Below are positions 1 to 5,637 of a stretch of DNA of 5,637 bases, in pieces (the stretch's first letter is position 1; each line of letters starts with the position of its first letter). Under the pieces are notes generated by a model. That model saw only the letters and a program-made list of their open reading frames with translations, ran no database searches and had not been told where the DNA came from. The DNA is taken from the NCBI GenBank assembly GCA_014381485.1, contig JACNLN010000176.1, positions 1-5,637 of the forward strand. Reading direction: 5' to 3'. Source of the stretch: Fidelibacterota bacterium. GTDB taxonomy: Bacteria > Fidelibacterota > Marinisomatia > Marinisomatales > CAZVFT01. A program made the position numbers and the translations under genes.

Positions 1-96
1 GGGACCGTTGATTTTTACGTTTATAGTAACCCTTCCTTTTCCAAGGGTGTAAATATTTCTTTTGTCTCGTATTTCCCCGAAGGATTACGAAGGTAA
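1..96 (+). CDS. Possible C-terminal tail of a convergent gene (partial, unidentified)
   Basis: Frame 1 of the plus strand is open from the left edge for 31 codons and ends in TAA at 94-96, 12 nt before the last base of the convergent M16 stop codon. The peptide ends in PEGLRR, alternates hydrophobic and polar residues (VDFYVYSNPSFSKG near its start), and reads like ordinary protein. I do not recognise a family. A run of 31 open codons is not statistically striking, and one minus-strand frame is also open here, though it has no ATG, GTG or TTG. The start would lie outside the window. This is a tentative call based only on openness, residue texture and a plausible tail-to-tail layout. Confidence 0.3.
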   Translation, partial: GTVDFYVYSNPSFSKGVNISFVSYFPEGLRR

Positions 97-100
97 TTCC
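82..100. repeat. Small inverted repeat between the convergent ends
   Basis: ATTAC (84-88) and GTAAT (93-97) pair around a 4-nt loop. The stem extends to GG (82-83) with CC (99-100) if one T (98) is bulged. It lies just beyond the stop of the M16 gene and overlaps the stop of the possible plus-strand tail. There is no T-run after it on either strand, so it is not a textbook intrinsic terminator. It might mark transcript 3' ends, or be chance. Confidence 0.2.
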
Positions 101-108
101 CCCAAAAC

Positions 109-2955
109 TTATTCAGTCAATTCCTCGGGAAATAGAGTCACCTGAACATAATTTTCTACATTGAAATATCTCTGTCCTGCCTTTTGGATGTCTTCCAGTG
201 TGAGAGATTCTACAAGTTCATCATATCTCAAAATGTCTGATAAATTTTCACCATGCATATCGTAGGATTTGAGAATATTCAACCAAAATTTGTTCTCCTT
301 CAAGTTCGTTTCCCGCTCACGACGCTGAGCCTCTTTCACTTTATTCAGATAGACCTCAGTCAGTCTAATGGTTTTTAAACTATCAATCTGCATAAATACG
401 ACATCCGTCAGTTCTTCTACCCTCTCAGGGTCACAGCCAAAAACAATGCCAATGTCATATTCCTCTTCAGGATAATGAGAAGGAGAACCCCAGATTCCCA
501 CACCATAGGTGCCACCCATATCCTCTCGGAGTACTTCTCGCAACTTGATTCTAAATGCATGAATCATGGAAGAAAGAATGTAGCGATTTTCACTATTCCA
601 CTCAAAGTCTCCTGTAAAGCGAACCTGAGTCATACTTTTCGGTTCCATCCCTTTCCGGAGCACCTTTTCAATAATTCCTTTTGGATAATCTACTCCAACA
701 TCCTGCCAGGATTCTTCCCGATTGATAGCAGGTAACCCACCAAGATAGGTTTCAACGAAGGACCGAATCACTTCAAGATCGAAATTCCCAACAAAAATGA
801 AACTAAAATCACCCGCATCTGCGAACCGATCCTGGAAAAAAGTATAGGACATTTCCAAATTCATTTCTTCCAGTAATTCTACCGACCACGGCCTTCGGCG
901 GGGATGGTGCTGAGACAGGGTTACCTTAATTGTGTCTCTGAAAGCTGATTCTGGTCGTGCACTTCGATTCTCCAGAAAACCCCGTAACCTCTCCTTGTAT
1001 GCCAGAAATGCTGTGCTGTCCTGCCTAGGAACTGTAAAATAGAGATAAATCAACTGAAACATAGTTTCCATATCCTGCGGTGAAGCGGAGCCGGAAAATC
1101 CTTCATACAGTTCATGAATATAGGGGGAAACCCTCACTCTTTTTCCTGCAAGAAGTTTTTCCAATTCGATAAAGGAAAAAGAACCAACACCACACTCCCT
1201 TACCACATCAGCAGCATCCATACCAGCAACATGATCTTCATCCGCTACTAAAGAATGTCCTCCGGGACTGTATGCGGAAAACAGGATTTCATCATTTTTA
1301 AAATCGGTGGGTTTCAACAGCACTCGGACGCCATTTGCCAATTCCCATTTATATAAATCAAGATCATCCAAATAACTTTCTGAAGTAATCTCCGAAGCAA
1401 TGGGAATCTGTGAAACAAGCGGTTGATCCAGCGCTGTGTCTTCGTAGGGTGTTAAAGCAGTATTCTCGATATTTATAAATACCTGTAACAACTGCTCCTC
1501 GTCTGGGACAGTAACTTCTTCCTTTTCCGGTGCATTTACCATAATGACCCGGTTGTATTCCGTTAACCATTCCCGAGCCAGTTGATTAACCTCTTCCAGT
1601 TCAATTGTCGGGAGAAATTTCCCGTACAGTTCGTACTCGTACTCAATTCCCGGAATGGGTTCCTTCGTCAGATAATGTCTGACATACTCCCATGTAAAAC
1701 TTCTTGACTCAGTTTTATCTCGCTCATCGTACGCATTCTCAATCCACCGCAATAGCTCCCTTTTCGCTCTTTCCATTTCAGTCGAAGTAAAACCAAATTG
1801 ATCCACTCGTTTTGCTTCTGTCAGGAGGGCATCCAATCCTTTCTCAATGCCATTGTCCTGGACACCTGCCATGAGTATGTAAACCTCACCTGGACGGATG
1901 AATTGACCCTGGTGAGAATATCCGTATAGAAACGGAGAATCAGCTTGACGTTTGAGTTCATCCAGCCGTTGATTCAGCATTTCGTTATATAAATTATGAA
2001 CAATATTGCGACGATAATCTCCGACAGTTTTTTCCTCCTGCAATGGTTGTTTATAGTAAACCGCTACCCGAGATACAGTTGCTTCCCGATCTGTAGCAAT
2101 GGCAAAGAGGGTTTCCTCATGTCCCGGCACAGGAAAAGTTTCTCGCGTCCTCATCTTTTCAGGAGGAATCAGTCTGTTGAAATATGTAGATATAAGACCT
2201 TCAACCCAATCTACATCAAAATCCCCAACCGCCACTACCGCCATGAGGTCAGGACGATACCAATCTCGATAAAATTTTCTCAATGTTTCGTAGTGACAGG
2301 TATCAACAACGGCTTTCTTTCCGATGGGTAGCCGATTTGCATATTTTGATCCCTTAAACAAAATTGGAAATTGTTTGTCCCTCATTCGGGCTTCTGCTCC
2401 CCTGCCAAGGCGCCATTCTTCAATCACCACACCTCGTTCCTTGTCAATCTCCTCTTCATCCAGTTTCAGTCCATGTGCCCAATCTTCCAGAATTTGAAAA
2501 GCTGTCTCCACTAATTCCAGGCTGTCTGTAGGAATCTGAAGGATATAAACCGTTTCGTCAAAACTGGTGTAAGCATTGAGATCCGGTCCAAACCTCATCC
2601 CGACCAATTCCAGAAAATCAACCAGTTCCTGTTTTTCAAAATGTTCCGAACCGTTAAAAGCCATATGCTCCAATAGATGAGCCAGTCCCTGCTGATTGTC
2701 ATCTTCCAGGACAGAACCTGTATTCACTACCAGTCGAAGTTCAGCCCTCTTTTCAGGTTTTTTATTTTCCCGGATATAATAATTCACCCCATTTTCAAGT
2801 TTTCCCATCACTACTTTTGTATCAATGGGCAGTTCCTGATCAAGGGATAATACATCTTCCGAAGATTCGGCCGTTGAAACAGGTTTTGGTGATTGACTGT
2901 AGCCAGCCAAGAAAAAAACTAAAATTACAAATCCGGTTGTTATGAAACGCTTCAT
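109..2955 (-). CDS. Exported M16-family zinc metallopeptidase, PqqL/insulinase type
   Basis: This 948-residue protein has the two-half layout of PqqL-type M16 peptidases, which are usually about 930-950 residues. The active site is in the N-terminal half: the inverted zinc motif HLLEH is at residues 93-97, followed by the distal zinc-binding Glu in the ERGVVIEEW segment (Glu179-180). The C-terminal half (from about residue 535) lacks a second HxxEH but carries the conserved Arg-Tyr substrate-binding stretch, LRED then GGTYGVG, with Tyr near residue 817. Residues 1-21 form a signal peptide (MKR, hydrophobic core, LAGYSQ), so the enzyme should act in the periplasm or at a membrane surface, cleaving peptides enclosed between its halves. 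I chose the ATG at 2955 because GGAGG lies 5 nt upstream and the signal peptide begins exactly there; the frame also opens at TTG 2991, but this would add 12 non-signal residues. Substrate is unknown. It is separated from the rnf/rseC genes by 121 nt and is probably its own transcription unit. Confidence 0.93.
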   Translation of the reverse strand: MKRFITTGFVILVFFLAGYSQSPKPVSTAESSEDVLSLDQELPIDTKVVMGKLENGVNYYIRENKKPEKRAELRLVVNTGSVLEDDNQQGLAHLLEHMAFNGSEHFEKQELVDFLELVGMRFGPDLNAYTSFDETVYILQIPTDSLELVETAFQILEDWAHGLKLDEEEIDKERGVVIEEWRLGRGAEARMRDKQFPILFKGSKYANRLPIGKKAVVDTCHYETLRKFYRDWYRPDLMAVVAVGDFDVDWVEGLISTYFNRLIPPEKMRTRETFPVPGHEETLFAIATDREATVSRVAVYYKQPLQEEKTVGDYRRNIVHNLYNEMLNQRLDELKRQADSPFLYGYSHQGQFIRPGEVYILMAGVQDNGIEKGLDALLTEAKRVDQFGFTSTEMERAKRELLRWIENAYDERDKTESRSFTWEYVRHYLTKEPIPGIEYEYELYGKFLPTIELEEVNQLAREWLTEYNRVIMVNAPEKEEVTVPDEEQLLQVFINIENTALTPYEDTALDQPLVSQIPIASEITSESYLDDLDLYKWELANGVRVLLKPTDFKNDEILFSAYSPGGHSLVADEDHVAGMDAADVVRECGVGSFSFIELEKLLAGKRVRVSPYIHELYEGFSGSASPQDMETMFQLIYLYFTVPRQDSTAFLAYKERLRGFLENRSARPESAFRDTIKVTLSQHHPRRRPWSVELLEEMNLEMSYTFFQDRFADAGDFSFIFVGNFDLEVIRSFVETYLGGLPAINREESWQDVGVDYPKGIIEKVLRKGMEPKSMTQVRFTGDFEWNSENRYILSSMIHAFRIKLREVLREDMGGTYGVGIWGSPSHYPEEEYDIGIVFGCDPERVEELTDVVFMQIDSLKTIRLTEVYLNKVKEAQRRERETNLKENKFWLNILKSYDMHGENLSDILRYDELVESLTLEDIQKAGQRYFNVENYVQVTLFPEELTE

Positions 2956-2960
2956 ATTTT

Positions 2961-2965
2961 CCTCC
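2961..2965 (-). promoter_or_regulatory. Ribosome-binding site of the M16 peptidase gene
   Basis: On the minus strand GGAGG is followed by AAAAT and then ATG at 2955, a strong Shine-Dalgarno match with 5-nt spacing. It settles the start codon against the upstream TTG at 2991 and two in-frame ATGs at 2970 and 2967. Confidence 0.8.
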
Positions 2966-2977
2966 ATCATTGATGAT
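2966..2977. repeat. Short inverted repeat next to the M16 ribosome-binding site
   Basis: ATCAT and ATGAT are 5-bp arms separated by 2 nt, directly upstream of the GGAGG. The site could be an operator half-site pair or a weak leader structure. In AT-rich intergenic DNA such a short palindrome can easily arise by chance. I saw no convincing -35/-10 pair in the 2956-3076 intergenic stretch and no intrinsic terminator for the upstream operon. Confidence 0.15.
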
Positions 2978-3076
2978 AATGTTGAATGCAACTTATTCAG
3001 TTATGAAAAAATTAATAAAAAAGTTTCCATTGGTTTGTGATTAAAAGTTACGGTATTTTCATAGAAAAAGATAGAA

Positions 3077-3511
3077 TCAAAGTACTTGCTGAATTTTAAA
3101 AAATGCTCGGGAACCTTCAGCCATTTTTTTAATCCTTCGATGAGAATACAGACCTCCAAGAATCACTCCAATAATCCCACTTAAAAAAAGCCATAATTCT
3201 CCCACCCGACTGGAAGTATACTTTCCAATTCCCAATGCAAAAAAGACCCCTACAAAAAATCCCGCGAGAGGAATCCCATACTGAAAAATAGATAATTTTA
3301 ACAGAAAGTTGGACGTTTCCGTGAATAGTACCTGATCTCCAACTTTTGCCTTAATTTTGTTCAAAGCTATAACCGTTCGATAGGTCTCATCAGTGGGAGT
3401 ACAGATGACCCGAGCTCCACATTTTCGACAAGAATCCGTTGTTGAGACCTGGATGCGAGCAAGCTGACCTTCTAAAGAAACTACCGTCCCATGTTCACCA
3501 CTTTTATCCAT
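3077..3511 (-). CDS. rseC: RseC/MucC-family membrane protein (SoxR-reducing system type)
   Basis: This 144-residue protein has the RseC layout. A small N-terminal domain (HGTVVSLEGQLARIQV at residues 7-22, then a Cys cluster C28-x2-C31-x5-C37) is followed by two membrane helices at about 73-96 and 105-123 and a basic C-terminal tail with HRRIKK. In Escherichia coli, RseC and the Rnf homologue Rsx take part in keeping the redox sensor SoxR reduced, and RseC-like genes are often found beside rnf genes. Here the start ATG is 3 nt after the rnfB stop codon, with no clear Shine-Dalgarno site, so translation is probably coupled to rnfB. I infer a role in assembly, maturation or electron hand-off of the Rnf complex, with the three cysteines as possible metal or cluster ligands. 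No sigma-E operon genes are adjacent, so a role in the envelope stress response is not indicated. Confidence 0.85.
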   Translation of the reverse strand: MDKSGEHGTVVSLEGQLARIQVSTTDSCRKCGARVICTPTDETYRTVIALNKIKAKVGDQVLFTETSNFLLKLSIFQYGIPLAGFFVGVFFALGIGKYTSSRVGELWLFLSGIIGVILGGLYSHRRIKKMAEGSRAFFKIQQVL

Positions 3512-3514
3512 CTG

Positions 3515-4351
3515 TTATGCAAGAGCTTTTACTTCTAATGGAGTTTCTTTGGGAATCACAACCAGGCAGTTTGTAGGACACTTCTCAGTGGGTAAAACGG
3601 GTTCTTTGCTGTACAAATCATAATTGATGATGGCCAGATTATTTTCCATAACGATCTGTTCTTCTTCTACTGCTCGGACGCAAATTCCACATCCTATACA
3701 GGCAGTCAGGCAGGCTTTTCGTGCTTCCTTTGGAGCGTCTTCATTTTTACAGAGAACAAACAGTTGGTGACTCTCGGGATGGAGCTCAATTATTCCTCTT
3801 GGACAGGCATCTACACAATTCCCATCTCCGGTACATTTTTCCGAATCAACAACAGGCAGTCCGTTTTCATCCATTTTAATAGCACCAAACGGACACACCT
3901 GAACACAGTCGCCAAACCCGATGCAACCATATCGACAGAGTTTGTCACCTCCATTGACCAGGGTTGCTGCTATACACGTTTTTATTCCATCGTAGGTTGC
4001 TTTTCGGGCAGTTTCATAAATTCCACCTTGACAAAGAATACGAGCAATTTTCCTCTCTCTCTTTTCCACCACAATACCTAAAATATTCCCAACCTCTTCT
4101 ATAGCTTCATCACCGGAAACAGGGCAGCCACCGATATTTACATCCCCGCTCACAAGGTTTTCAGCAAAGCTGGCGCACCCTGGATACCCGCACCCTCCAC
4201 AATTGGCGCCGGGGAGCTCATCAAGAACCAGAGAAATTCTGGGATCTTCTTCAACATAAAGTTTCTTATGAGCCAGGGACAATCCAGCTGCAAACAGAAA
4301 TCCAAGTCCTCCCATACTGGCAATAGAGATGATCAATGAATTCAATTCCAT
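3515..4351 (-). CDS. rnfB: Rnf complex subunit B, membrane-anchored polyferredoxin
   Basis: RnfB passes electrons from reduced ferredoxin into the Rnf complex, which reduces NAD+ and pumps Na+ or H+. The 278-residue form has an N-terminal membrane helix (about 2-26), a 4Fe-4S domain with Cys51, 54, 59 and 76 (GANCGGCGYPGC core), then ferredoxin-like motifs: C139/C143/C149/C153-Pro, C173/C179/C183-Pro, and C214/C218/C221/C224 with C258-Pro-Thr. This is the long type, not the roughly 190-residue proteobacterial type. Two oddities: Asp176 stands where the second Cys of the CxxCxxCxxxCP motif is expected, and the last ferredoxin pair has lost several ligands (Val228, Tyr247, Glu250, Leu253). The frame also opens at GTG 4363; I prefer ATG 4351 because it gives the usual short N-terminus before the helix and has a weak GGA 7 nt upstream. 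It follows rnfA and is nearly contiguous with the RseC-like gene. Confidence 0.95.
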   Translation of the reverse strand: MELNSLIISIASMGGLGFLFAAGLSLAHKKLYVEEDPRISLVLDELPGANCGGCGYPGCASFAENLVSGDVNIGGCPVSGDEAIEEVGNILGIVVEKRERKIARILCQGGIYETARKATYDGIKTCIAATLVNGGDKLCRYGCIGFGDCVQVCPFGAIKMDENGLPVVDSEKCTGDGNCVDACPRGIIELHPESHQLFVLCKNEDAPKEARKACLTACIGCGICVRAVEEEQIVMENNLAIINYDLYSKEPVLPTEKCPTNCLVVIPKETPLEVKALA

Positions 4352-4409
4352 TTTAAAGTCCACATTATGTTGATCGCAAATTCATCTTGAATGTAACCTT
4401 AATATTTCC

Positions 4410-4988
4410 TCAAATCGATATTAATCCAGCAAATCCCATAAAAGCGAGAGCTAAACTGCCGGCAACAATCATGGTTATACCAGCTCCTTTAAAATGTTTG
4501 GGAACCTCCGCCAATTCCAACTCTTCTCGGATCCCAGCCATGATAACCAGAGCAAGCGTAAATCCACTCCCTGCACCAATTCCGAAAATAAGAGATTCAA
4601 TAAATGAGTAATCTCTCAAAACCGAAAAAAGTGCTAGACCAAGAATAGCACAGTTCGTTGTTATCAACGGCAAATAAATTCCCAATGCATCATAAAGCGG
4701 TTTACTCACTTTCCGAATGAACATTTCTACGAGCTGAACCAGGGAAGCAATTACAAGAATAAATGCAACATATTCTAGAATTTCGATATGAAATGGTATT
4801 AAAATGAGATGATAGATCAACCATGTCACAGCAGCGGCAATCGTCATCACAAACATAACAGCCAGTCCCATGCTAATAGCAGATGAGATTCGTTTGGATA
4901 CACCAACAAAGGGACATATTCCAAGGAAGTACGTCAGAACGAAATTATTGACAATCGCAGCAGAGATGAATAAAAGGACGAGTTTCAT
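4410..4988 (-). CDS. rnfA: Rnf complex subunit A, integral membrane protein
   Basis: RnfA is one of the two paralogous membrane subunits that carry electrons across the bilayer and help form the ion path of Rnf. The 192 residues match the family length (about 193) and are nearly all hydrophobic, with about six helices. Hallmarks are NNFVLTYFLGICPFVGVS near the start, with Cys25, and YLPLITTNCAILG, with Cys113. In solved Rnf and Na+-NQR structures these two cysteines and their RnfE counterparts hold an iron-sulfur cluster in the middle of the membrane. The start codon overlaps the rnfE stop as ATGA, and GAGGG lies 7 nt upstream inside rnfE, so the two are tightly coupled, as expected for a 1:1 pair. 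It could only be confused with NqrE; the rnfB neighbour and the RnfA-type sequence favour Rnf. Confidence 0.96.
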   Translation of the reverse strand: MKLVLLFISAAIVNNFVLTYFLGICPFVGVSKRISSAISMGLAVMFVMTIAAAVTWLIYHLILIPFHIEILEYVAFILVIASLVQLVEMFIRKVSKPLYDALGIYLPLITTNCAILGLALFSVLRDYSFIESLIFGIGAGSGFTLALVIMAGIREELELAEVPKHFKGAGITMIVAGSLALAFMGFAGLISI

Positions 4989-5599
4989 GCGCTTGCCCTC
5001 TTTGCGTTATACCAGTTACCCAGACCAATGAGAAGTCCTAATGTCAAAAAGGCACCGGGGGGTAAAATCATAACCATCCATGGATTGAACCAATCACCCA
5101 AAATCTGAAGGGAAAAGAGTGTTCCCGATCCCAGAATTTCTCTGATGCTTCCCAAAACGACGAGAACCAGAATAAAACCCGTTCCCATTCCCAGACCATC
5201 TAAAATCGATCTTCCCGTGTTGTGTTTTGATGAAAAAGCTTCCTGCCGGCCCAGGATCAGGCAGTTCACCACGATCAAAGGAACGTAAGGTCCCAGAGCT
5301 TTACTGATTTCTGGAAAATAAGCGGCTAAAAACCGATCTGCCACCGTCACGAATGTAGCGATGATGACGATATAGCTGGCAATCCGAACCTGATGGGGAA
5401 TTAATTTCCGCAAAAGTGAAATGATAATGCTTGAACTGAGAAGGACAAATGTCGTGGCTAACCCCATCGCCAGACCATTGATGGCAGAATTCGTTATGGC
5501 TAATGTGGGACACAATCCCAACAACATATGGAGAACAGGGTTTTCATCCCAGATTCCTTTCAAGAATTCTTTAAGCAATGGTATCTTTTTTTTCGCCAT
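4985..5599 (-). CDS. rnfE: Rnf complex subunit E, integral membrane protein
   Basis: RnfE is the membrane partner of RnfA. The 204 residues begin with a basic cytoplasmic stretch (MAKKKIPLLKEFLKGIW) and then carry the paired signatures of the family: NPVLHMLLGLCPTLAIT with Cys30, and YVPLIVVNCLILGRQEAF with Cys113. These correspond to RnfA Cys25 and Cys113 and are expected to supply the other two ligands of the shared intramembrane iron-sulfur cluster. About six helices follow the RnfA pattern. The length fits the shorter bacterial form (about 200) rather than the longer enterobacterial RsxE (231). The ATG is followed by a run of eight A; no Shine-Dalgarno site is evident just upstream, so translation may be coupled to the gene before it, expected to be rnfG, which lies off the right edge. 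NqrD is the main alternative; context favours Rnf. Confidence 0.96.
   Translation of the reverse strand: MAKKKIPLLKEFLKGIWDENPVLHMLLGLCPTLAITNSAINGLAMGLATTFVLLSSSIIISLLRKLIPHQVRIASYIVIIATFVTVADRFLAAYFPEISKALGPYVPLIVVNCLILGRQEAFSSKHNTGRSILDGLGMGTGFILVLVVLGSIREILGSGTLFSLQILGDWFNPWMVMILPPGAFLTLGLLIGLGNWYNAKRASA
4996..5000 (-). promoter_or_regulatory. Ribosome-binding site of rnfA within the end of rnfE
   Basis: The minus strand reads AAAGAGGG and then 7 nt to the rnfA ATG at 4988. The site lies in the last codons of rnfE, so ribosomes can reinitiate at the ATGA overlap. Confidence 0.65.
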
Positions 5600-5637
5600 C
5601 GTTATACAAATATCTTAATTGAACTTTTTATTCCCCT

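Noticed and set aside
29..48. Hairpin ACCCTT/AAGGGT with an 8-nt loop as a terminator
   Set aside because: The stem is only 6 bp and no clean T-run follows on either strand; it also lies inside the possible plus-strand coding tail.
475..735. Open plus-strand frame of 86 codons
   Set aside because: It lies antisense to the conserved C-terminal half of the M16 peptidase, has no ribosome-binding site or recognisable motif, and is a shadow of the real frame. Other open frames at 1364-1570, 1996-2331, 3764-4081, 4387-4611, 5301-5513 and 5421-5618 were rejected for the same reason.
2956..3076. Promoter and rho-independent terminator in the rseC-M16 intergenic stretch
   Set aside because: Several T-rich tracts are present but no GC-rich stem precedes them, and no convincing -35/-10 pair or Bacteroidota-type promoter motif was found.
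5586..5593. Run of eight A just after the rnfE start as a slippery frameshift site (A AAA AAG)
   Set aside because: A -1 shift there meets a stop within a few codons, so it would only give a tiny peptide; lysine-rich starts are common in this family.
4985..5599. Na+-NQR subunits (NqrD/NqrE) instead of RnfE/RnfA
   Set aside because: The families are homologous, but the directly following long RnfB polyferredoxin is specific to Rnf and absent from NQR operons.
5600..5637. End of the upstream gene (expected rnfG)
   Set aside because: All three minus-strand frames have a stop in this short stretch (ending at 5627, 5615 and 5602), so which one closes the preceding gene cannot be decided.

Overview
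The window comes from an anaerobic or facultatively anaerobic, probably Gram-negative bacterium. It carries the distal end of an Rnf (ferredoxin:NAD+ oxidoreductase) operon and, downstream on the same strand, a large exported M16 (insulinase/PqqL-type) peptidase. The DNA is moderately AT-rich. The gene order E-A-B is what the C-D-G-E-A-B type of rnf operon would show. Together with the long multi-cluster RnfB, the RseC-like gene and the ~950-residue PqqL-type M16 protein, this suggests a lineage near the Bacteroidota/FCB group or another anaerobic phylum. That placement is inference. Two genes have clear Shine-Dalgarno sites, which argues mildly against Bacteroidota proper.

All confident genes are on the minus strand, so the map reads right to left. 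At the right edge (5637-5600) is a short stretch that should hold the end of the preceding gene (expected rnfG, not provable here). Then come rnfE (5599-4985), rnfA (4988-4410, ATGA overlap with rnfE), a 46-60 nt gap, rnfB (4351-3515, restarted at an internal ATG) and an RseC-family gene (3511-3077, 3 nt after rnfB). A 121-nt AT-rich intergenic stretch follows, then the M16 peptidase (2955-109). At the left edge, 1-96 on the plus strand is open and could be the tail of a convergent gene, but the support is weak.

RnfA and RnfE form the paralogous membrane pair; each has two cysteines that together hold an intramembrane iron-sulfur centre. RnfB is the membrane-anchored polyferredoxin that accepts electrons from reduced ferredoxin. 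RseC-family proteins are small two-helix membrane proteins linked to Rnf/Rsx function and SoxR reduction. The M16 protein has its own ribosome-binding site and a signal peptide, and is probably an independent gene for peptide degradation in the envelope.

The most notable points concern RnfB. One ferredoxin motif has Asp where the second cysteine is expected. In the C-terminal ferredoxin pair, exactly the four ligands of one cluster appear to be missing while the four for the other cluster remain. The M16 signal peptide ends in a lipobox-like LAGY, with Tyr in place of the lipidation Cys. I see no wholly new system in this window.
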